In this document: piece after piece, positions 1-11,100 of the stretch
How the letters are laid out: each line of letters starts with the position of its first letter
Numbering within the stretch: the first letter of the stretch is position 1
DNA from: Setophaga petechia
Taxonomy: Eukaryota; Chordata; Aves; Passeriformes; Parulidae
Reading direction: 5' to 3'
DNA: 64,000 nt
NCBI GenBank assembly: GCA_024362935.1
Contig: JANCRA010000007.1
Coordinates: forward strand, 12,712,503 to 12,776,502
Program-made: the position numbers and the translations under genes
Notes under the pieces: generated by a model
The model's input: only the letters and a program-made list of their open reading frames with translations
What the model was told of the DNA's origin: nothing
Databases searched by the model: none

Positions 1-192
1 TGCCAGTTTGATTATGCTGGAGTTTCAGTGGTGAGAAGACTTGTTGAGAAAATTGATGAGCTCAAAGATATTTTTTTTCAACTAGGTTGCCCAAGTCCAA
101 AAATTATACACTTATTAAGCAGGCAAGCTGCTGAACTACTTCATAGCAAAGAATGTCCTTACCTTATTAAGTTGCTTATTGATTTTGTTCAT
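1..192 (+). CDS. Unidentified open frame, truncated at window start
   Basis: The first frame is open from base 1 for 63 codons and ends at a TGA at 190-192. The reading begins CQFDYAGVSVVRRLVEK and ends with YLIKLLIDFVH. It has a helical, amphipathic look with mixed charge and repeated leucines, unlike most chance frames in this AT-rich DNA. A good acceptor-like tract (T-run then CAACTAG) lies at 69-86, so the coding exon could begin at 87 in the same frame. An ATTAAA at 224-229 could serve as a poly(A) signal. I do not recognise the family. It may be the last exon of a + strand gene to the left, or an old retroposed fragment. Confidence 0.35.
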
Positions 193-1944
193 TGACTTCT
201 CTCTGAGCCAATAGTAATATGAAATTAAAGGGACTTAAATTGTTTTAAAGAGGTTTACATATGGAAGCAATTTAAATGATAAATTGTCCCAATAGAATCT
301 GAGGAATATTACTGATGGAGAACAGAGAAATTTCACAGAAGCAAGTTGTAGCTTCCTCCCATTAATTGGGTAGTCCTTTAGATATCTGTGTCCACTTAAC
401 TGGTGATATCAGATGATTATTTCATTAGCTCAGATCTTTTTTCTGCCTAGATATTCCCAGTCATCTAATCTCCTTCAACAGGTGTAAAATATGAAGCTTA
501 CCAGACTGGTTATTTGTCTGATTTGCTAAGAGTTACCTATTTCAATACAGGGACTTTGGAAGTAGTTTCCTAACCAGTCAGGTAAGACTGAATTAAGGTG
601 TAGTCCTCAGTGAGAAACAAATTCAGAATGAGTCACAAGGGAAGAGAATCTAAACTGGAGGTATGAGCAGGCAGAATCCTAAAGAAACTCCCATAATATT
701 CCATTAAACACAAGCAGCTGATCCCTCTGCACAAGGCACTTCTTACTCTAATATAGACATATTCCTTCCTTATTTTTAGTAAAGAAAAAAATATCTTATT
801 TTTGCCAGTAAATGTTCCAAAAGTTTTTTTTTTCCAGAAGTGTAGTTTGAACATAAAATTTCATTTTAGAAAGTCCTTACTTATTCATGAAATCAGACTA
901 TCAGCAAGGATCTTCCCACAGTGTGTTCCAAGCGTGCACTAGATGAACAAACACTAACCCAGAAAGGCATTTCACTAGAATGAAAAAAAACCCCAACCAA
1001 AGCATCTCTATCAGCCTGATAAGTGACTAGAAGTCAAGTTTCTCTCTGTTAGAAATGAAAGGGTACATCTAAAAGGATGATTAAATACTGAGGGAATAAT
1101 CTTGACAAGACAGATTTAGTGTTTCAAATCAGCATCTACGCTCTCTGCTCTGTTCTGTCAAACGCCTAATCTACATCCACAGTCAAAAGTCCACATTAAA
1201 GTCAGAATGAAATGGGTATAGCTGCAATGCCTTTCTTGTTATTACTGCCAGTAGAGCACAAGGTGGTAATTTTGGTTCTTGATCCAGGTTTAAATTCATA
1301 CCTTATTTTATGTGCTGTAATTTATAGTACAAATGCTTAAAATGTTTTGATGACACAAGTCTTTGGCTCTTAGAAACAACAAAGAAAAAACCGAAATATC
1401 CTTCACAGATATTAGCTTTAGTCTGAAAATAGGTATTTTTTCCTTGTACCTGGATAGAACAAATTCATTTTGATGCTTACATATAAACCCTTTTTGACTA
1501 CATGTGCTTTAATTTTCAAAGAAATCCTCACAGTTCTCTAGATATCCCCAGAGCTGCCTGCAGAGGTCTGTATGTCTGGGTCACTACTTTGTACTTCACA
1601 TCTAATTATCCAATAGCCTCTCCCAGACTGGTTGAAAGCCATAATGCAAATCCAATATCCAATTAAATTATTCAGGGATGCAAATTCCTTCCTTCAACCT
1701 TTTTGTACAACACTGTCAGATTCTTGAAGTGAAATTACACTGTTTAAAGTACAGAGAATAGTATATGGCACTGTTTTCATTCAGAGCCTGTATTTACTAA
1801 AAACTAAAAAAACCCAAAACAAACCAAACAAAAAAAAAGAATAAAAAAAGAAAAGAAACACCTAAGACAGCAGATTTCATTTGATTTGCCTAATAGCATT
1901 AGTAAAAACTACAAGCCTCACTCCATAAAAATGGCATTGAAAAC
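193..1944. other. Non-coding spacer
   Basis: I see no exon supported by splice sites or family resemblance. There is an A-rich, low-complexity stretch at about 1798-1860. The right part probably borders the 3' end of the minus-strand dehydratase-like gene. Confidence 0.5.
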
Positions 1945-1962
1945 TTTATAAGAGTTACAGGC

Positions 1963-1968
1963 TTTATT
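1963..1968 (-). terminator. Candidate poly(A) signal of the dehydratase-like gene
   Basis: TTTATT on the + strand gives AATAAA on the minus strand. It lies about 190 bases past the predicted stop at 2154, a normal distance for a short 3' UTR. Confidence 0.5.
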
Positions 1969-2153
1969 GAAACTAACCTTCAGTGAAAAAGGTTTGCAGA
2001 GCTAAGTTGGTCACTCAGAGGGATTTATCCACCTCCTGCACCTTGTGCACCTCGTGTCACACTATCTCCAAATCAGCCAAAGCTGGCCTATCATTATGGC
2101 ACACTGCAGAACAATGTGGGTTAAGTCCTAGATGCTTGAGAGTATTGATGATA

Positions 2154-2194
2154 TCATGTACCATAGTGATCTTTAATCTCTCTCTTCTTTATAT
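2154..2194 (-). CDS. Dehydratase-like gene, candidate terminal exon
   Basis: An acceptor TTTTCACTTGGAG precedes AT-ATA-AAG. The exon reads D(split)-IKKREIKDHYGT then TGA. This fits the charged last helix of an ACT domain, and the phase matches the donor at 2276. The family evidence is weak at this length. The alternative is read-through of the previous exon. Confidence 0.4.
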
Positions 2195-5100
2195 CTCCAA
2201 GTGAAAATATTGGGCAGGCTTTTGCATCCAGGCGGGAAATTAAATTTAAAGGCCAAAATCAAAGAGATTGCTTACCCAGTAACATTTCTGCACCCCAATT
2301 ATGAGCCTGATTAGCCAAGATCTCTAATTTGACTTCCACCTGGGGTTTCACAGACTAAGTCAGGTTGGACCTGGAGAGCATTAGCATGAAATCCGTAGGA
2401 CCACACCTTTGCCAAACCAGTTGAAATCAGAGATGCATCATGAGAAAAATGGTCCTTTTAAGAGACACCATTAGCTGGTAGCACCTCCTCACTATTTCTG
2501 CATCCAATACTCAACAAAGGAATAATGGCTTCCCTCTGTGCTCTGGGTGGCTAAGAAACAAAACTGAGTCCCTAGTTTCAAATGAGGATTCCTTAAGAGT
2601 AAGGGTGTTCTCCACATTGCTTTAAGGCAAACATGTCAGACAATTACAGCCAGCCTACACAGCTGGCTCTTCAAGTTCTGGATGGATGCTGCAGCTTGCT
2701 CACCTCCTCCAGCCCCTGCCACACATGTCAGGAGGGTTCATACCAGCAACAGTGCAATGCAACACCTGGAATACTTCACCAGGGTGTTGCAACAGCAAGT
2801 AAAACTGGTCCTGTGTTATTTATATGCCTGCTAAGTGTTTGGCAAGAAGCTGTACAACACAGAGGAAATAATCTCTGACACTCTGCACGCTCTGTTGGAC
2901 TTTTTCAACATAGGCATAAAGAGACAGGGAAAGAGAATAAACCAGGGAAGGCCAGTACTATTAGAGAAACTGAAATTGCATCTCCTCTTACCTCGACAGT
3001 GAAGAGCTCAGATGTCACAAATGTGCGTTCTTGTTTGATATCCAAAACTCTAGATCAAATAAGGGACAAATTAGAGATCACAACAATCCCCTGTCATTGC
3101 AAAACAGTTCCTGAAAGTGTTTGGAGAGTAAATATATTTCCTTCTTTCTGAATTAGACACAATTCTGTGCAACAAATGTGTTTTCAGACTGGAACAAAAA
3201 TCAAGGAAATAAAAACTTTTCTGCAATATAACAAGGAAAAAACTATGAATAATTGATTACTTATAGACTTAGCTTCAGAGATGTCTGAAAACGTTTCCCA
3301 ATCTTTAATAATCTTTGTGCTAATCTGTGATTATATTTCCCAACTATTAGTCTGATTTACCTTGTTTCCTCCCGAGCCAAAAACTCTAGTAGCTTTGACA
3401 TGTCTCCTGGGCAGTCAGAAATCACAAGGGAAAATCTGCACACTCTGCTATCCAGGGTCAGGGCACGAGCTATGCACTGCTGCAGCAAATGTAATTCCAG
3501 GTTTCCACTGCATATAACAACTGCCACTCTGAAAACAGACAGAAAAACAAGAGTTTTGATTAGCACTTGCCTGTGTAAAGGAACTATAAATCATAAAGAC
3601 TGTGCCAATATCAGCCTAAGGTCTGCTAGAACCTCCCCTCAATAAATATTACAGATTAGAGGGCTCCTGCCTCAGCATCCATTGTGAGCAGGTAGGGGAG
3701 GCCTATAATTTGGCTGCATTAGTTGGTCTGAAATGTTGTTTTCATTTCGCATTTCCTGGAGATTTGAGTTCTGTTACAGATAATTAGCTGGGAACTGTAG
3801 GTCTAAGTTGCAAGTTTTAAGAATTTGACACAATTCTCACCTGGAAGTTCTAAGTTTCAGCCTCTTACTGATCAGACAAAATGTATGTTCAAGGTTTTCT
3901 GTAACCATTGATTAAATTCATCACAATCCTGAAAAATGAGTGCAGAAGTGTTTGAAGTGCAAGTGAAGAGCCACATGATTAGCCTATGAAAATCTCTCTG
4001 CAGAGTCAAACCTACCCTCTTTGTATTTTCCCTTTTATTTTAGCTGTACTAAAATGTGTTGCTGCTCTGTGTGCACTGCCAGCCTCTTCTGAAGAATTGT
4101 CTCAGCAGTATTTTAGTGTACAATCCTCTGCACTAGAAATTTTATTTTCTCTTGAGGGCATGTATGTTTAAATACATTCTGGACTATGACCTGAGCCAAG
4201 GCTCAATCCACTTAAGGACTGAGTCCCTAGGCTGGGAGGCAAGGCAGCACTTGGCCACACGCTGGACACCAAGCACAAGGATAATCCCTCTGACTGTGCT
4301 GACAGCTCTCAGGACTGGGAGGCAGGTGCCACTGGGTCACTGCAGCCCAGCTCTGTCCCACCACAGACAGGGCTGGACTCCACAAGTGGAACAAGAGGAG
4401 ACAACAGGTTGACAAGGGCAGGACACTGTCCTGGCAGATGCAACGATGTCTTGTGGAGCTGTAGCTGCCTTTTCCCCAGATATCTGAGAATCAAGCAGAC
4501 GGACAAGATGTGTCAGGTCTCCAGGATGGCATCTGTCTGGTTCAGCACAATCCTACCACCTGTGACTGGTCCAGTCAGTCTGAGGTTTCTGCCACCAATG
4601 AGCCCCTTGCTAGTTCAGGGGCAGGAACTGCCTGGTTACCCACAGAACGAGGAGATTTTCACTGTTTCCTCTAACCAGGGTGCTCAGTCCCATGTTTCTG
4701 CCACAGTTCCCTGTTTGCTGTAGGTGCTGTACCTTTTACCCTTCAACTCAGGCAGCTTCCCTGCCACCAGTGCTGCAAGCCCAATGGCCCCTTCTGCATC
4801 AACCGTGGCTCGCTCGTACTCCAGCAGCCGCAGCATTGAAATGAGGATGTCCTCCTCCCTGAAAGAGAGACCTGGGTCAAAACAAATCAAATCAAGAGCT
4901 CCCAGAAGCAGAAGACAATACATTTATGGATAACTGGGTTCTTGCCATCCACCTAGACACATGTGCCCCCAAGGTGGTGTTACAGAATGCTGTGCTGCTG
5001 GGGGTGAATGTACATCTCAGACTCATTATTAACTGAGAGACAGGATGGCTTGTTTACCAGAAACATTACCTAAATCCCAGTAGTAAGTATATTCCACAAA

Positions 5101-8100
5101 CGTGGCCTTTTGGTGAAGATTTAGAAGAGGTTTGTCAAGGGCTGCCTTCAAGTGTTGTAGAACACAGGACAAATTTTACACCAGGACCATGACCAGGTAG
5201 TGGTGGCAGGTGAAATTTTGGCCAAAGGGTGAGTTTGGACAACACTTTTAGTCATATCACTTAGTTTTAGGTAGTCCTGTGAGGAACTGGGAGTTGGACT
5301 TGATAATCCTTCATGGATCTCTTTCAATTTGAGATGCCCTGTGATTTCTATGGTTTGTGGGTCTGGGTTCAAAGTCTTCAGTACCTCTCTTGGAAGGAAA
5401 GGTACCCCATCCCCACACTCTCCCCGTCTGCATGTTGCATTTTTCATACACAATGTGTATGTAATATTCATTTCACTGCTTTTCTTCACCTACCTCACAG
5501 CAACAACTTTATCCACAAGCTTCCCAGTCAGCTGCAAAGAATTGCTGCCAAAGCAAACTCCACTCACATCTGCAGATTTCAAAAGACAAAAATATGAAGT
5601 TGGCTGCTTTAGACATATACAACATTTTTTAGAGTCCTGGCTGGTTTGTGCCCTTAATGAGTGCAGCACACTGCTGTTACATGACCTTAAGTTGCTTGAT
5701 TTTTTTCGTGTGACAGAAATGTGTTTGGTAATGAAATAACAACTCTCACAAGAAGATTTTGCTATTTTGGACCCCTTCAAGAAACTTCTGATACTGGCAT
5801 TGTTGAAGTGTGAGTGACCCTGCAGCCCAGTGCTTTTCACTGTTCAAGGAGGATTGAAGGAGAGGAGACCTAAGCACAGTACTGGGCTTGTTAGCTCCAG
5901 CAGGATGGCTGGCTAAGACCGTGGACACAGGCAGAGCTAAACAAGAGAAATTAGAAGTTTCTTTAAAAACTCCCATTTAATCCAAAACTTCCAGAGATTT
6001 GAACATCAGGCAAACAGGACGTTCTTAAATTGCTTAACAGATGAGGTTTTTGAGCAAATGATAAAGAAACAACTCTACCATTTATAAACACTTTTGTTCT
6101 GAGAACAGTTTTGTGTCTAAATACTTAAGCACTGCATCATTTTCCTGCCTTTTCCACAAGAGCTTTCCCATTGCCTTCACTGGTTTAGATACTGTGTGTG
6201 AGCACAATGTTCAGACAAATACTCTCATATTTCTGTGTATTCATGTGCACTGGAAATAATATTCTACCCCATCAGGGTGTGGGGGAAGATGTGGCAGAAG
6301 TTGCTCTTACAGTTTGAACTAAATTCTGACACTTCAGAGAACTCCCTTAAAATATGTTTGAACTGAAATAATAAGAAAATTATATAGAAAATCTGTTACA
6401 ACCTTTATTTTACCTCCAAATGAATACCGCATTTTCTCACCTCCATAGAAGTGATGATTGTTGCAGGCCTGGTCATCATTTGGGTGGCCAGCTTTTAAGG
6501 ACTGTTGCAATACTGGGAAACTTTCAGATTCAACTCCCTGAGGAGAAGAGAGGTTGTCACTTTTTTATTGAACCAGTTGTAACAGAAGTTACCACCAAAG
6601 TAGACAGCAAAATCTACAGAAATTTCCTCTTCTAATTAACAATCAGTTTCAAGTGTCAAAACAACCGCGTTATCACTAAACTTACTCCGTGGCTTACTAA
6701 GGACCAAATTTTTCCAGTAAGAACTTATTTCAAAACACAGAACTGGATTTTCTTTAGGAAAAGTCATCCCACACTTTTCTCTTAAATCCGGCCAAACAGC
6801 CAAGGGACAGAAACTTCCCTGGTTCTTACAGGGTCCTCTCTGAGGCAAAGCCCGTGGGATCAGATAGTTCCTGTCCCCAGCACACGCAGTCTCTGCAAGT
6901 GTCACTAGATACCAGTGTCTTTTGTAAACAGCTGTGGTGAAAGCCACCCAAACACAATGCTTAATAGGTGAAAGGCAACTTACAATTACAGAAATATGTG
7001 GGTTGAGGTGTTTGAGTGCAGCAGCTGACCCTGCCAGCAAGCCACAGTGGCCTCCTGCAGGGAAAATCACTGCGTCCAGCTTTGGCACCTGCTCGTACAT
7101 CTCCAGCCCCACGGTCCCCAGGCCTGACAGGTACACAGCACTGTCCTCCCTGGGGAAGGAAGGGCACACATCAGCAGAAATCACAGTGGTCAGTGCAGGA
7201 ATGATAATTCCACCTACTACTTTCAAGATATTGTTCAGCAGAAAAAGATAAATGTGAGAGTAAATCAGCAGCACACGAGGGGAGGAGGTGGTGCCATCAG
7301 GTGGACCACAGCATGCTGCTGCCTACTGGGAGGAAACTTGTGCCCTACTGGGAGAAAACCTGTGCTGTAGAAAAGTCCCTCAAAGAGTCTTCAGACTGAA
7401 AAGCACGGAACTGCCATTGTTATCAGGGCTTTACAGAACTGGCAGGGAGAAATCATATTTCCATTGCCATCACTCCTTCAGCTTCATAAATTTTAAATGC
7501 TGCAGTCTAAACTACAAGCAAAACCTCAAAAAGAAATCCCCTCTTTACTTATCAGTGGACTTAGTGGTTGTGATGAATGGAAATTTTCATGAGATTTAAG
7601 CAGTGTGTTCAACCTCACAAATATCAAAGAGATTGCTAGAGTTGTCTTTCCACAGTCCATGGCCAATATCTGATACCTTTCCATTAAGCAAAGCCTTTAG
7701 TCATGCCAAAATATTTACTGGTAAAATACTTTCAGGGAAATGTAGTATAAATTATAGGGACAAGCAGCATCAAAAAAATGGAAGAAAACTCCACTATACA
7801 GTCATGACTTACTTGGATCTACTTCTAAAAGCTGGTTTGCATTTTATTTACAAGTTAGCAATGATGTAAATGTAGACCTGCATTTAAGAAAATAAATATG
7901 AGCTCTCTGTACATTCTGCTTTTTCTGCAAACAGAATTGCAGATCCAATTGGCTGTACTTGATTTATTTGACCCAAGGATGTTTGGATACTAGGAAACTG
8001 TTTTTATTACTGTACCTGTTTGACAAGCACAAAGAGGCTCAGTGTAAGAGCACAGAATTCCTGCAAGGAGGAGACCAAGGCCCTTGGGAAGTTACCTCAG

Positions 8101-11100
8101 AAAATTCTTCAGGGCAAGGGTCTAAATAACTACATAAGAAAGGACAGGATTAATGAACTTCCAACTCCTGTAGCACAGCCGAAGACAAAGGCAAGAAATC
8201 ATAGTGGAATGAGTAACTGAATCCTTGTGTTTCTGTCCTTATCAAGATATGGAAGGAGCTCTCTCCTCCTCCTTATATGTGACAAAATATATCACTGGCC
8301 TCCTGAGCAGTTCTGGAGACTTATTCCCAAATAAGATTCAGATCCAAGTTCGTGGAGATACCCCTGCCATAGTTTCATGGGGTACAAGGGGACCTGCAAA
8401 AATGAATGAAGGATTGAAACATTCACAGAAGGAATAACATCTAAAAACTGAAAACTGTCCAAATGAGACTGCTCTGAGCATGGAGAGCTGTTAGCAATTT
8501 GAATCAGTATTTCAGATCATCATGTCTTCCTTGCTAACATCCAGTTGAAACATCAGTTCACTGATCAGCCATCAGCTTTTATAAGAAAGCAGGTGATTTT
8601 CTTTGCATTGTGACTGAAAACTTTTGCTTTTTGAAGGTAAATATGTATCATATGCTATTAAGGCAAAATGAAGGAAGAGAGTAGATAAATCTAGACTGTA
8701 GACTGAAACAAGTATTTTTGAGCCAGAGCCAGAAACTTGGATGCTTGCCTTCTGAAATGTGTAATACATCAGCAATCAAAGATGGGCTGTCAGGCTTTAG
8801 TTTTCCAACGAAGTTTTGGTGTGGCAGCTAGAAGGCTCTGTTCCTATCTGTTCCAAGGAAAGAACTCAGTCTGTTGGATAAAGTAACAGACTAACCAGAT
8901 CAGAAATAATCAGGTTTGATCAGCATTCAGATATGGAGTTACACAACAAAAAAAATGGGCTCTCAAAGATGGAAGGTGTGTAATTCAATCTGCAGCACCC
9001 TTTCCTCCCTGATTCACAAAGGAATGTTTCTCACATCCTCACAGAGGTACTGAGTTATTGGCAATAGTCACATTACATTTATAATGAGGTCCTGAGCCCC
9101 TGTAGTTAGTTAAAATTTCATGGCACCTAGGCAGCAATTAGGTAGACTAAATGATTGAATTCCAATTTGAAAAATCACATTTCCTTCCTGGGATTCCCCA
9201 GGAAGTTGCAACTGAAGAAAAAGTGTCCTCCATCTACTTGAGCTCTTGCATGGTCATTTTCATGACACAGAATTTTAATTGCACCCAGCAATGGGAAGAG
9301 CTGACAGTGACACACCCAGCTGCAGGCACAGCCCAGCCCAGTCACGTACCCAAACCTTCTGCTTCAGGAAGGGCAAAATTAATTCCTGGGTGAAGAGACC
9401 CAGAGACCAAATTGCTAGGGATTGCATCCAAGCTAGAGTTAAACTGAAACACCATGACATTTTGGAAGTTCCACTCTTGGCAGTTCAGCTGGTATTTTAC
9501 AAACAGCTTTGGCAAGTGACAAGAATGTGTGTCAGACCCACACTATCCATTAAGGTACACATTGCACTGGGAAACCTCTCCAGGTCTACATCTAACAAAA
9601 TATTTTTCAGATATTCCATTATGAAAAGCCTCACAATTGAAGGGGGGGGGGGGGGGGTTTCCTTCTTTTTTTTTTCAGTGAAAAATTGCATCTGTGAGGT
9701 TTTAATTAAACGCAGTCACAGATCGAACAACTTGTTTCTTGTAACCTGAAACCTGAAATAAATCAGAGTGCGTTAGTATTATTAATGGTAGTGTGTACAT
9801 TTAGAGTTCCTCAGTGTTGGTTGCTGAAGTACTACACATGCATTGTCCCTGAAGAATATCTACCTTATGTAACTTAAATCATTTTTAAGGGGAAAATTAA
9901 AATCAAATTACAATGAAATAATTTAGTTCTTTTGTGTGAACGTGATAATTGATGCAAGCCAGCTGGAGGTTAACACATCAATTGAAAAATGGCTGACAGA
10001 AATTTGGAAATCACCAAGTTATGGAAAATTGTGGTTTTCAAAGGAGCTTAAAAGTGTTTAAAATTCATTGGGATTCAGAGCACCTCATTCCCCACTGAAA
10101 ATCCCAGTCTGGGACAAGACTGTGCCCATGCTGGCAGACCAGGCCCATGAACCAGCCCTGTGTGTCACTGGCTGCTGGCAGAGCTACCAGAGGAGTTAAA
10201 CAGCACAGTCTGCAGTATTGCCTTCCCAACACCCCAGCTGGGAAAGAGCTGAGGACTTCCTCTGTTCTGCTCATTCTGGGATCTTCTTCCCAGGCAACAC
10301 CTCTCACATTACTGTGGTTGAGGCAGCAGTGCCTGGGAGCTGGAGGGGAACAGGCACTCCTGCAGGAGATGCCATACAAACACCAGGAGTGGGATGAAGC
10401 CTGCGCAGAAACAGCAGCGGCAGGGGGACAATAACATTCCAGCTCAGGGTATCAGAGGGACCACTGTTAATGATTCACCCCTCTGTGCTTTTGGAAATCT
10501 TTCTTGAAGAAAGGTAAAAAAAAGAAAAAGGGCAGGGTGGAGGAGGAATGCATAAGAGGCTACAGATTAAAGAGAAAAGGGAAAAGGTAGGAGTTCTAAG
10601 ACTTTTTTGCCCATCTTATTTATGTTTTTGTTAAATCTGCTTTGTCCAGTGACCTCAAATAGTTCAAATTTAGATTTATGCTCATCCTTAGCTACTTTAA
10701 ACATATGTGTGCAGTAGACTCTTAATCATTGTTTTTCATGACAGTATCAGTTTTGTTCCTCACACCAGATATGTGAAAATCTTAGAGCATTAACCTCTTC
10801 TTGCTCCACATTTTCTCACTGAACAATTTGCATTAAAGATTAACTTTTACCCACCTAACTTCAAACAGAGAGACCAGAAATGAACACCAGCCTAAGTGCT
10901 TTCTGACAGAGTTACTAAAGAATTAAACTATAGTCTCTATCATATTAGTTCATAGAAATCAGAGTTTGCCTCACTGAGGGGCAGAGAAGTGTGTTTCATT
11001 TTGGTCTCCATCCCCAGCTGTTACAGAAAGACGTGATTTGTGCCTGGGAACACATAACTGTCCACATTCCTGGTAAGAGGAGCATTTGCATGAGCTGCGA

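Noticed and set aside
4740..4740. Donor GG|GTAAAA for the 4858 exon
   Set aside because: It would leave phase 1 against a following exon that needs phase 2; AAAAG|GTACAG at 4733 restores the frame and the GKR-VAVV family sequence.
6636..7274. 212-codon minus-strand frame taken as one protein
   Set aside because: Only 7149-6984 is coding by family match; the rest is intron read-through past a strong GTAAGT donor.
9279..9749. 156-codon + strand open frame
   Set aside because: It runs through the poly-G tract (GGGGG translation) and a T-run, so it is an artefact of simple sequence.
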